NCBI GenBank assembly: GCA_947626715.1
Contig: CANQTG010000002.1
Location: 1-64,000 of the forward strand
Reading direction: 5' to 3'
DNA: 64,000 nucleotides
DNA from: an uncultured Lachnospiraceae bacterium
GTDB lineage: Bacteria > Bacillota > Clostridia > Lachnospirales > Lachnospiraceae
The notes under the pieces were generated by a model. It did not search any database, was not told the origin of the DNA, and saw only the letters and a program-made list of their open reading frames with translations. Position numbers and translations under genes: made by a program. Shown piece after piece: positions 56,626 through 64,000 of the stretch (its first letter is position 1; each line of letters begins with the position of its first letter).

Positions 56626-58275
56626 ATGCCAGAAATAAAATTAACAAATATCACAAAGAGATGGGGAAAATTCTATGCAGTGGACCATCTGAATCTGGAT
56701 ATGGAGGACAACGCCTTTATCACGCTGCTTGGCCCTTCCGGATGCGGGAAAACGACGACGCTGCGCATGATCGCGGGACTGGAAACGCCGACGAGCGGAC
56801 AGATCAGGATCGGCGATCGGGTCGTGTTTGACAGCGAGGCGGGTATCAACGTGCCCGCCAATAAGCGGAAGGTAGGATTTTTGTTCCAAAACTATGCGCT
56901 GTGGCCGAATATGACCGTATATCAAAACATCGCGTTCGGCCTGCGCAACCGGAAGGAAGAGTTTCCGGTGGTCAATACGGAGGCGCGTATCCTGCGCAGC
57001 CAGATCAACGCGTTAAAGGACGGCAGGGAGATTCAGAAGCTGGTCGAGGAATGCCGGGACAAACGCGGCAAGCTGGATATGGATAAGGTGTACCTGAAGC
57101 TGATCGATACGTTTACCGTTTCGATCTATACCGCAAAGACGCTTTTTGAATACCGGATCCATGAGGCCAATGATCCGCAGGAGGCGGCAAAGCGCAAGGC
57201 GCAGGAGCTTCAGGGCAAGCTGGACGGTATCTTGGCGGCGTGCCGGGAAAAGGGGACGGAGCTGAACTCGGAGAGCGAATATACGAAGGACGGCAAGGTC
57301 ATGACGGAAGTTCGGAAGATGACGAAAGAGGAGGTCGATCTGGCGGTGCGCCGGGTATCCCGTATCGTAAAGATTGGTATGTTCATGGACCGTTATCCCG
57401 CAGAGCTCTCCGGCGGCCAGCAGCAGCGCGTGGCGATCGCGAGGACACTGGCTCCCGAACCGGACGTGCTGTTTATGGACGAGCCGCTTTCTAATCTGGA
57501 CGCGAAGCTGCGTCTGGAAATGCGTTATGAGCTGCAGAGGCTCCATGTGGAGACGGGGAGCACCTTCGTCTATGTCACGCACGACCAGATGGAAGCGATG
57601 ACGCTCGCGACCAAGATCTGTCTGATCAACAACGGCGTACTGCAGCAGTATGACGCGCCGCTTACCGTATACAACCGACCGAACAATCTCTTTGTCGCGG
57701 ACTTCGTGGGGAATCCCTCGATCAACTTTATCGAAGCGCGGGGGAAACAGGAAAAGGACGGAAGCGTCGCGCTCGATATCTTAGACGGTATCAAAGCGAG
57801 ATTTAAGCCGTCGGCTGCCCTTGATCTGGATGCGTGGTTTGCGGAAAGAGACCGCAGGGACGCCGACAGCGAAGCGGAAAGCCGCGAGATGTTAAAAGAT
57901 AAAAAGGCGGTGGAAAAAGGAAATAAGGATGAAAAATTCCGTTATCACATTGCCAAAGTCGAGGAAGAGGACGAGAGCCTGAAGGAAGAAAAGGAGCCGG
58001 ACAACGAAGATTTTGTGATCGGCATCCGTCCCGAATATATCCATATCGCAAAGGACGAAAAGCTGTCGGGAACCGTCTATGGCGCGATGCCTACCGGTAT
58101 GGAATCCACGATCAAGCTGCGGATCGGCGATTATCTGCTGACGAGCGTAGCCTTTGGCGGGACGGTCTATAAGATCGGAACGGAGACGGGATTCGGGATC
58201 TCGGGAAGCGATATCCTTTTATTTGACCGCAGATCCGGCCGCTATATCGCGGCGGGTGAGCTGGCGATCGAGTAA
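56626..58275 (+). CDS. ABC transporter ATPase with a large insertion in the helical domain
   Basis: A 549-residue ATPase of the FbpC/PotA/MalK group; relatives have about 350. Walker A is GPSGCGKTT (36-44), Q-loop Gln88 (FLFQNYALWPNMTV), signature LSGGQQQ (262-267), Walker B VLFMDEP (281-287) and H-loop VTHDQ. Between about residues 108 and 233 lies an extra charged helical segment (LRSQINALKDGREIQKLVEE and QELQGKLDGILAACREKGTE). A second charged insertion (about 410-460) interrupts the C-terminal TOBE-like regulatory domain. ATG 56626 has GGAGG 9 bp upstream. It energises the 53348-54824 importer. Confidence 0.88.
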   Translation: MPEIKLTNITKRWGKFYAVDHLNLDMEDNAFITLLGPSGCGKTTTLRMIAGLETPTSGQIRIGDRVVFDSEAGINVPANKRKVGFLFQNYALWPNMTVYQNIAFGLRNRKEEFPVVNTEARILRSQINALKDGREIQKLVEECRDKRGKLDMDKVYLKLIDTFTVSIYTAKTLFEYRIHEANDPQEAAKRKAQELQGKLDGILAACREKGTELNSESEYTKDGKVMTEVRKMTKEEVDLAVRRVSRIVKIGMFMDRYPAELSGGQQQRVAIARTLAPEPDVLFMDEPLSNLDAKLRLEMRYELQRLHVETGSTFVYVTHDQMEAMTLATKICLINNGVLQQYDAPLTVYNRPNNLFVADFVGNPSINFIEARGKQEKDGSVALDILDGIKARFKPSAALDLDAWFAERDRRDADSEAESREMLKDKKAVEKGNKDEKFRYHIAKVEEEDESLKEEKEPDNEDFVIGIRPEYIHIAKDEKLSGTVYGAMPTGMESTIKLRIGDYLLTSVAFGGTVYKIGTETGFGISGSDILLFDRRSGRYIAAGELAIE

Positions 58276-58299
58276 AAAACGGCGTTTTTTGAAGCTGTG

Positions 58300-58344
58300 G
58301 CCGTGGCAGGACCTTATTGATATAGGGTCTGCCGCGGCTTTTTT
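58300..58344 (+). terminator. rho-independent terminator of the Afu-like operon
   Basis: GCCGTGGCAGGACC (58300-58313) pairs with GGGTCTGCCGCGGC (58325-58338) apart from two mismatches and is followed by T6. A smaller AAAAAAC-GGC-GTTTTTT hairpin (58274-58290) precedes it. Confidence 0.82.
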
Positions 58345-58384
58345 GCGCGCTTCCTGTCTTTTTGCGCGCCCGCAGTTTTTCCCC

Positions 58385-58413
58385 TTGCCGAGACTATGGA
58401 CGGAGTATATAAT
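58385..58413 (+). promoter_or_regulatory. sigma-A type promoter upstream of the small conserved gene
   Basis: TTGCCG (58385-58390), a 17-bp spacer and a perfect TATAAT (58408-58413) lie 48 bp before the ATG at 58461. Confidence 0.75.
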
Positions 58414-58460
58414 ACAGACAGGCAGTCTTGTGTGGTCTTGCGGCTGGCAAAACGGGGGTT

Positions 58461-58853
58461 ATGGCTATGATTGACAAAGAACGGCAGGATAATGCGTATC
58501 AATTTGCAAAGGCGCTGTGCTATTACGCGGGCAAGGACGAGGGATTTTTGGAGCGGTTCTGGGCGGAGCTGTGCGGGGAGGAGGATATCCTAGATGAGTT
58601 CTGCTATTATATGGAACATCAGACCTTTGCGTGCAGGGTCAAGATCGAGGGATATACGGTGATCGACGTCATGGTCTGGCAGATCGATCATTTTAAGGCG
58701 GAGATGGACCGCCGCGATCCCGATATGAGGGATAACGGCGATCAAATGCTGCTCATGGCCTTCGATTCTTTCCTGAAAATGAGAAAGGAGCCGGGGCGGT
58801 ATGTGCGCCTGATGAAGGACGAGACGGGCACGGACTATCCGGGGAAATATTAA
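58461..58853 (+). CDS. small conserved Lachnospiraceae-type protein of unknown function
   Basis: A 130-residue acidic protein, apparently all-helical. It has NAYQFAKALCYYAGKDEGFL, FCYYMEHQTFACRVKIEGYT, VIDVMVWQIDHFKAEMDRRD and the C-terminal KDETGTDYPGKY. I recall proteins of this length and ending in Lachnospiraceae, but without any known function. There is no signal peptide or membrane helix. Either ATG 58461 or ATG 58467 may be used; the first is given because ACGGGGG lies 5-10 bp upstream. It is co-transcribed with the HAD gene 15 bp downstream. Confidence 0.75.
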   Translation: MAMIDKERQDNAYQFAKALCYYAGKDEGFLERFWAELCGEEDILDEFCYYMEHQTFACRVKIEGYTVIDVMVWQIDHFKAEMDRRDPDMRDNGDQMLLMAFDSFLKMRKEPGRYVRLMKDETGTDYPGKY

Positions 58854-58868
58854 AGGAGAAACGGGAAA

Positions 58869-59501
58869 ATGGTCTTTATCTTTGATCTGGACGGCGTGAT
58901 CGTGTTCACGGACCGATTCCATTATCTGGCATGGAAGCGGATCGCCGACGAAATGGGGATCTATTTTGACGAAAAGATCAACAACAGGCTCAGAGGCGTC
59001 AGCCGTATGGAGAGCCTTGCGATCATTTTGGAGCGATATACGGGAAAGGCTTTGTCAGAACAGGAAAAAACAGAGCTTGCGGAGCAAAAGAACGCCGTTT
59101 ACAGGAGCTTTCTGGAGAAGATGACGCCGTCGGACGTCCCGGGCGAGGTAAGGGATACGCTGCAAAAGCTGCGGGCGGGCGGCTGTAAGCTGGCGATCGG
59201 CTCTTCCAGCAAAAATACGAAGTTTATCTTGGAAAGGGTGGGGCTTGCGGACTTTTTTGACGCAGTTTCGGACGGCACCAACATCTCGCGTTCTAAGCCC
59301 GACCCCGAGGTATTCTTAAAGGCCGCCGAATTTCTGCGGGAAAAGCCCGAGGACTGCTATGTGGTGGAGGACGCATACGCGGGGATCGAAGCGGCGAAGG
59401 CCGGCGGAATGCGGGCGATCGGGATCGGAGAGGCGGCATCCTGCGAAAAAGCGGATATCGCGATCTCTTCTTTCAGCGAATTGCTGGGGCTGATCGCATA
59501 G
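58869..59501 (+). CDS. pgmB: HAD-family beta-phosphoglucomutase-like phosphatase/mutase
   Basis: A 210-residue HAD hydrolase. Motif I is FIFDLDGVIVFTDRFHYLAW (Asp6 and Asp8), with the helical cap LRGVSRMESLAIILERYTGK, motif II LAIGSSSKNTKFILERVGL, motif III KPDPEVFLKAAEFL and motif IV VVEDAYAGIEAAKAGGMRAI. The LRGVSRMESL and GSSSKN segments match beta-phosphoglucomutase, which interconverts beta-glucose 1-phosphate and glucose 6-phosphate. A broader sugar-phosphate phosphatase is possible. AAAGGAGAA precedes the ATG. Confidence 0.85.
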   Translation: MVFIFDLDGVIVFTDRFHYLAWKRIADEMGIYFDEKINNRLRGVSRMESLAIILERYTGKALSEQEKTELAEQKNAVYRSFLEKMTPSDVPGEVRDTLQKLRAGGCKLAIGSSSKNTKFILERVGLADFFDAVSDGTNISRSKPDPEVFLKAAEFLREKPEDCYVVEDAYAGIEAAKAGGMRAIGIGEAASCEKADIAISSFSELLGLIA

Positions 59502-59528
59502 GCCCGGGGACTTCTATAGCGGCCGGGC
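59502..59528 (+). terminator. weak hairpin terminator after the HAD gene
   Basis: GCCCGG (59502-59507) and CCGGGC (59523-59528) form a 6-bp stem followed by GTTTACG. Marginal. Confidence 0.35.
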
Positions 59529-59570
59529 GTTTACGATATTGGCAAAAGAGAAAAAGGCGGGAACGATACG

Positions 59571-61928
59571 ATGACATTGAGGGAATTACCGGTCGGGAAG
59601 ATGGCGACCATCACGACCGTCGGCGGCGAGGGCGCTCTGCGCCAGCATTTTCTGGATATGGGAGTGATCCCCGGTACGGATATCGTACTGGTAAAATACG
59701 CCCCGTTGGGCGATCCGATGGAATTTATGATCCACGGATACGAGCTGACGCTGCGGGTAGCAGACGCGGAAAAGATCGGGATCCAGAGGATCCGGGAGGC
59801 CGAAGGGGACGGCGGAAGAGAGAAAAAGGAACAAAGCAGGGGTATCGTGCACCCGGGACTGGGAGAAGGCGGAAAGTACCATGTTAAGGCGACTGAAAAT
59901 CCTCTGCCGGATACGGAGATCTTGAGCTTTGCGCTGGCGGGGAATCAAAACTGCGGGAAAACGACGCTCTTTAACCAGCTGACGGGCGCAAACCAGCATG
60001 TCGGGAATTTTCCGGGCGTTACGGTGGACCGGAAGGACGGCGTGATCAAAGGACATGCGAATACGCTGATCACGGATTTGCCGGGGATCTATTCCCTTTC
60101 CCCCTATTCCAATGAGGAGATCGTGACCAGAGCCTACGTCATGCGGGAGAATCCAAAGGGGATCATCAATGTTGTGGACGCTTCCAATATCGAGCGCAAC
60201 CTTTATCTGACCATGCAGCTCATGGAGCTGGATATCCCGATGGTGCTGGCGCTCAATATGATGGACGAGGTAAGAGGGAACGGCGGCTTTGTCCGTATCA
60301 ACGAGATGGAGGAAATGCTGGGCATCCCGGTGGTGCCGGTCTCCGCGGCCAAGAACGAGGGGATCGACGAGCTGGTGCGCCATGCGCTGCATGTGGCGAA
60401 ATATCAGGAGCGTCCGGGCAGGATCGACTTTTGCGGCGCGGACAGGAACGGGGGCGCGGTGCACCGCTGTCTCCATGCCATCATGCATTTGATCGAGGAT
60501 CATGCGAAGGCGGCGGGGATCCCGGTGCGCTTTGCGGCGAGCAAGCTGGCGGAGGGCGATCGGGATATCCTAGAGAGCCTTTCCTTAGATCAGAACGAAT
60601 GCGAAATGCTGGAGCATATCGTCTGCCAGATGGAAAAGGAGAGCGGAATGGATCGCGCGGCGGCCATTGCGGATATGCGGTTTTCCTTTATCCGGGAGGT
60701 ATGCGGGGCGACCGTCATAAAGCCGCGGGAGAGCAGGGAACATGCCAGAAGCGCGAAGATAGACAAGGTCCTGACAGGAAAGTATACGGCGATCCCGGCG
60801 TTTATCGCGATCATGGGGATCGTGTTCTGGCTGACCTTCAATGTGATCGGGGCATGGCTGCAGGGGCTTTTGGAGACGGGCATAGCGTGGCTGTCCGCCG
60901 TGGTGGATACGGCGCTTACGGCGTTCGGCGTCAATGAAGCGCTGCATTCCCTGATCGTTGACGGGATTTTTAACGGCGTCGGCAGCGTCCTCAGCTTCCT
61001 GCCGATCATCGTTACGCTGTTTTTCTTTTTATCGCTGTTAGAGGACAGCGGCTATATCGCGCGGGTGGCCTTTGTGATGGACAGGCTGCTCAGAAAGATC
61101 GGCCTCTCGGGAAGGAGTATCGTGCCAATGCTGATCGGGTTCGGCTGTACGGTGCCGGGCGTTATGGCGACGCGCACCCTGCCGTCCGAGCGCGACAGAA
61201 AGATGACGGTGCTGCTGACCCCGTTTATGAGCTGTACGGCAAAGGTGCCGATCTACGGTTTTTTCACGGCGGTATTTTTCCCGGAGCACGGGGCGCTCGT
61301 CATGATCGGCCTGTACCTGCTGGGAATCGTTTTAGGGATCGTCATGGCGCTGCTCTTGAAAGGGACTGTCTTTCAGGGCGAGGCGGTGCCCTTTGTCATG
61401 GAGCTTCCGAACTATCGTATGCCGGGCGCGAAGAATGTAGGACATCTTCTCTGGGACAAGGCGCGGGATTTTCTACAGCGCGCCTTTACGGTGATCTTTA
61501 TCGCGACGATCGTGATCTGGTTCCTTCAGACCTTTAACCTGCGTCTGAATCTCGTAACGGATTCACGGGAGAGTATGCTGGCGGCAGCTGCGGGCGCGAT
61601 CGCGCCGCTCTTTGCCCCGCTGGGCTTTGGGGACTGGAGGATCTCCACCGCGCTGATCACCGGATTTATGGCGAAGGAGAGCGTGGTGGCGACACTGTCG
61701 GTGCTGCTCGGCAGTACGGATATGATCGTTTCCGTCCTTACGCCGCTTTCGGCGGCGAGCCTGCTGGTATTCTGCCTGCTCTATACGCCCTGCGTGGCGG
61801 CCATTACCTCGGTAAAGCGGGAGCTTGGCGCAAAGTGGGCGCTTGGCGTGGCGGCCGGACAGTGTATGATCGCGTGGCTGGCCGCGGGGATCGTCCGGCT
61901 GATCGGGCTGGCGTTCGGTTTTTTATAA
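59571..61928 (+). CDS. feoB: FeoA-FeoB fusion ferrous iron transporter
   Basis: A 785-residue protein. Residues 1-75 are a FeoA-like SH3 domain (MTLRELPVGKMATITTVGGE, LDMGVIPGTDIVLVKYAPLG, MIHGYELTLRVADAEKI). The GTPase domain (about 125-290) has G1 GNQNCGKTTLFNQL, G3 TDLPGIYSLSPYSNEE, G4 ALNMMDEV and G5 VSAAKNEG. The membrane part (about 400-785) has two Gate domains with LIGFGCTVPGVMATRTLPSE and FMSCTAKVPIYGFFTAVFFP. It imports Fe2+ under anaerobic conditions. The G1 Gln in place of the usual Pro (GNPNCGKT) is a minor oddity. Confidence 0.95.
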   Translation: MTLRELPVGKMATITTVGGEGALRQHFLDMGVIPGTDIVLVKYAPLGDPMEFMIHGYELTLRVADAEKIGIQRIREAEGDGGREKKEQSRGIVHPGLGEGGKYHVKATENPLPDTEILSFALAGNQNCGKTTLFNQLTGANQHVGNFPGVTVDRKDGVIKGHANTLITDLPGIYSLSPYSNEEIVTRAYVMRENPKGIINVVDASNIERNLYLTMQLMELDIPMVLALNMMDEVRGNGGFVRINEMEEMLGIPVVPVSAAKNEGIDELVRHALHVAKYQERPGRIDFCGADRNGGAVHRCLHAIMHLIEDHAKAAGIPVRFAASKLAEGDRDILESLSLDQNECEMLEHIVCQMEKESGMDRAAAIADMRFSFIREVCGATVIKPRESREHARSAKIDKVLTGKYTAIPAFIAIMGIVFWLTFNVIGAWLQGLLETGIAWLSAVVDTALTAFGVNEALHSLIVDGIFNGVGSVLSFLPIIVTLFFFLSLLEDSGYIARVAFVMDRLLRKIGLSGRSIVPMLIGFGCTVPGVMATRTLPSERDRKMTVLLTPFMSCTAKVPIYGFFTAVFFPEHGALVMIGLYLLGIVLGIVMALLLKGTVFQGEAVPFVMELPNYRMPGAKNVGHLLWDKARDFLQRAFTVIFIATIVIWFLQTFNLRLNLVTDSRESMLAAAAGAIAPLFAPLGFGDWRISTALITGFMAKESVVATLSVLLGSTDMIVSVLTPLSAASLLVFCLLYTPCVAAITSVKRELGAKWALGVAAGQCMIAWLAAGIVRLIGLAFGFL

Positions 61929-62035
61929 AAAAATAAGGCGGAGCATTTCCATGCCGCCGGATTTGTGATAAGATGGATAACAAACGGATACCGGATAACA
62001 AAGGAAAAAGCATGGGAGCAGGAGGAAGTATCAAG

Positions 62036-63736
62036 ATGGAAGAAGGAAAAAAGGTGTCTTTTATCCATTCGATCTCGGCGAAAATCACGATACTGACGAT
62101 ATGTGTCGTATTGCTGTCTTCGATTGGAAGCATGACGAATGCCAGCGCAAAGGCCGAGACGCTCGTCAGGAACGTTTATTATGAGTATATGCTCAGCATT
62201 GTGGAGGCGGAGGCCGACGTGGTCAGCCAGATCACGGAAGCGACGGAGGTTACGACGGAGATCTATGCGGACGTGCTGAAGGAGGTCAAGATGGACGGTA
62301 TCGCTTCTTCGTGCGCATTTCTGGTCGATTCGGACGGGACGGTGCTCTACCATCCTGAAACGGATAAGATCGGAAAGCGGACGGAGGATACGGCGGTCTT
62401 AAATCTCGTATCGCAGCTTCAGTCGGGAAGCGTTCCAAAGGACGACGTGGTGCTGTATGAGGAACAGGGGAAAGAAAAATACGCGGGCTATGCGGTCACG
62501 GATCAGAACCAGATCGTAGTGCTGAGTGCAGATGAAAAGGAGCTGCTGCAGCCGCTGAACAAAATGCTGCGCGGAATGCTGCTGACCTCTGTGAGCAGCC
62601 TGCTTTTGTGCGTGATCATAGGATATGTCGTGAGCGTTTTCATCACCCGCCCGCTCGGCAGGGTGACGCAGATCATCGCTAAGACGGCGCGGCTGGATTT
62701 TAGGCACAATCCCGGCGCCCATGAGCTGATGAAGCGCAGGGACGAGGCGGGAGCGATGATACGCGCGGCGCACGAAATGCGGCAGAATCTGCGTAAAATG
62801 CTCAAGGATATCACCAGCGCGAGCGATCAGATCAAGGCGAACATGGACGAGCTGCAGCGGGTGACGATGGCGGTGGACAGCATGTGCTCGGACAATTCGG
62901 CGACGACGCAGGAGCTGGCGGCAGGAATGCAGGAGACGGCCGCGACGAGCGCTACCATCAATGAAAATGTAGAAGAGATCAAGAGCGGCGCGTCGGATAT
63001 TGCGGATATGTCGTCCGAAGGGGCTAAGACCTCCGAAGAGGTCATGGAGCGTGCAAAGGACATGCGGGAGCGCACGGTGGCCGCAAGCGCTAAAACGACG
63101 GAGATGTATAACAATGTCAAGAAGAAGGCGCAGCAGGCGATCGAGGATTCCAAAGCCGCGGATAAGATCAACGAACTGACGAGTACGATCATGGGGATCT
63201 CCTCTCAGACAGGGCTGCTGGCGCTGAACGCTTCCATTGAGGCGGCGCGCGCGGGAGAAGCGGGACGCGGCTTTGCCGTGGTCGCGACGGAGATCGGGAG
63301 TCTGGCCGACCAGACGACAAAGGCAGTTTCGAATATCGGCGTGATTATACAGGAGGTAAATGGCGCGGTCTCCAATATGGCGGACTGTCTGGAGGAAACG
63401 ACCGGATTTTTGGAAAATACGATCCTCAAGGAATATAAGGAATTTGAGGTAGTGAGCGAGCAGTATCAGGAGGACGCGAAGATCTTCAAAAACAGTATGG
63501 AGAGCGTACAGAGCGCGATGGACGGCCTTACCCGATCCATTGACTCGATCGCGGACGCGATGGGCGGTATCAACAATACGGTGAACGATTCTTCCGTCGG
63601 GATCACGGATATCGCGGACAAGACCTGCAACGTGGTGGAGAGCACAGGCTCGGTTCGGGATATGGTGACGCAGTGCTATAGCTGTCTGGATAATCTCAAA
63701 GAGATCGTAGAGCGCTTTACGCTGCCGGAGGCTTGA
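62036..63736 (+). CDS. methyl-accepting chemotaxis protein
   Basis: A 566-residue receptor. TM1 is about 13-33, an extracellular Cache-type domain spans about 38-178 ([40 protein letters not shown]), TM2 about 180-203, then HAMP and a long cytoplasmic coiled coil. The signalling tip reads [20 protein letters not shown] followed by [18 protein letters not shown] 62036 has AGGAGG 10 bp upstream; earlier in-frame ATGs at 61973 and 62012 are possible. It senses an extracellular ligand and couples to CheA/CheW. No other che genes are in the window. Confidence 0.92.
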   Translation: MEEGKKVSFIHSISAKITILTICVVLLSSIGSMTNASAKAETLVRNVYYEYMLSIVEAEADVVSQITEATEVTTEIYADVLKEVKMDGIASSCAFLVDSDGTVLYHPETDKIGKRTEDTAVLNLVSQLQSGSVPKDDVVLYEEQGKEKYAGYAVTDQNQIVVLSADEKELLQPLNKMLRGMLLTSVSSLLLCVIIGYVVSVFITRPLGRVTQIIAKTARLDFRHNPGAHELMKRRDEAGAMIRAAHEMRQNLRKMLKDITSASDQIKANMDELQRVTMAVDSMCSDNSATTQELAAGMQETAATSATINENVEEIKSGASDIADMSSEGAKTSEEVMERAKDMRERTVAASAKTTEMYNNVKKKAQQAIEDSKAADKINELTSTIMGISSQTGLLALNASIEAARAGEAGRGFAVVATEIGSLADQTTKAVSNIGVIIQEVNGAVSNMADCLEETTGFLENTILKEYKEFEVVSEQYQEDAKIFKNSMESVQSAMDGLTRSIDSIADAMGGINNTVNDSSVGITDIADKTCNVVESTGSVRDMVTQCYSCLDNLKEIVERFTLPEA

Positions 63737-63743
63737 GAAAAGA

Positions 63744-63803
63744 AGGAGTCTGCTTCAGGGCTTTCCCATATGGGATAAGCTCTGCGGCAGCTCCTGTTTT
63801 TTT
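63744..63803 (+). terminator. rho-independent terminator of the chemotaxis receptor gene
   Basis: AGGAG-T-CTGC (63744-63753) pairs with GCAG-CTCCT (63787-63795) around an inner CTTTCCCATATGGGATAAG hairpin, followed by G and T7. Confidence 0.85.
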
Positions 63804-63860
63804 CTTTTTCTTGCTCTTTTTTAGCGGTCTTTCTTTTTTCTGATCTTTTTTTGGGGGGGG
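63797..63860 (+). repeat. pyrimidine-rich tract ending in G8
   Basis: After the terminator about 56 bases are mostly T with some C, ending in T7 and then eight G (63853-63860). The tract then passes directly into the 66-bp tandem repeat. Confidence 0.7.
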
Positions 63861-64000
63861 CTATGGGAGGCCAGTGCTGTGACAAAGTTGTCGGCATCGA
63901 CCCTTGCTGATAAGATGATACGGTAGCTTTGGGAGATATGTGTTGCGACGGAGTTGTCGGCTTCGCCTTTGCTGATAAAACGATACGGCGGCTATGGGAG
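63860..64000 (+). repeat. 66-bp tandem repeat running off the window
   Basis: Units begin at 63860, 63926 and 63991 with GCTWTGGGAG. Each contains a GTTGTCGGC element, CCTTGCTGATAA or CTTTGCTGATAA, and ATACGG. Units 1 and 2 are about 75 percent alike. The array continues beyond the right edge, so total copy number is unknown. Confidence 0.8.

Overview
The window looks like chromosomal DNA of a GC-rich anaerobic Clostridia bacterium, most likely Lachnospiraceae. Pointers are the many LxGC lipoproteins with Ala/Glu or Ala/Asp linkers, DUF1836, a YerC/TrpR-like regulator, a FeoA-FeoB fusion, what looks like the tail of a class III fructose-bisphosphatase, LytS/YesN-type two-component pairs and a PocR-domain hybrid kinase. 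This placement is inference from gene content; there is no rRNA gene here.

Layout. 1-6.6 kb: housekeeping and small genes (fbp tail, two low-complexity lipoproteins, a eukaryotic-type HisA, an AT-richer Rpn-type nuclease, a cold shock protein, a degenerate LytM protein paired with a bactofilin, a TrpR-like regulator). 6.9-26.3 kb: a large sugar-sensing and sugar-uptake region. It holds a membrane-anchored binding protein + LytS-type kinase + YesN-type regulator + second binding lipoprotein (like the XylFII-LytS-YesN xylose sensor), a ChvE/MmsA/MmsB-type ABC transporter, an RbsB/RbsA/RbsC-type ABC transporter, a second sensing cassette (RbsB-like lipoprotein + DesK/NarL-type kinase + LuxR-type regulator + membrane-anchored family 1 binding protein) and a PfkB sugar kinase. 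26.5-28.1 kb: an unusual ferritin-like protein with two metal-ligand sets and a tRNA-Val. 28.1-35.2 kb: an oligosaccharide cluster (binding protein, two permeases, a convergent AraC regulator, a GH3 glycosidase) with a clear AraC-type tandem operator. 35.2-38.7 kb: a LytTR/GHKL two-component module plus lipoprotein, bracketed by 72-bp near-identical direct repeats. 38.7-49.5 kb: an orphan NMT1-type binding protein, pcrA behind an 82-bp tandem repeat, a two-gene phosphorelay, a thioesterase, an Spx/ArsC-like protein, a secreted metallo-beta-lactamase-fold lipoprotein, and a methyltransferase-like gene split at a G8 tract. 49.6-59.5 kb: a third sensing cassette (FbpA/HptA-like lipoprotein + YesM-type kinase + YesN-type regulator) directly ahead of an Afu/Fbp-type ABC transporter whose ATPase carries a roughly 125-residue insertion, then a small conserved protein and a beta-phosphoglucomutase-like HAD enzyme. 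59.5-64 kb: FeoAB, a chemotaxis receptor, and a 66-bp tandem repeat that runs off the window.

The theme is solute-binding proteins used as sensors: three different binding protein + kinase + regulator cassettes, each next to an ABC transporter they plausibly control. The most interesting unit is the third (49583-58275, possibly extended to 59501), which I infer to be a sugar-phosphate or organophosphate sensing and uptake system. The other notable layer is repeat DNA: homopolymeric G8/G9 tracts in and near genes (possible phase variation), a 55-bp dispersed repeat, direct repeats around a regulatory module and several tandem repeats.

No transposase, integrase, CRISPR array or prophage was found. 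All family assignments are by reading the translated sequence; no database search was run.
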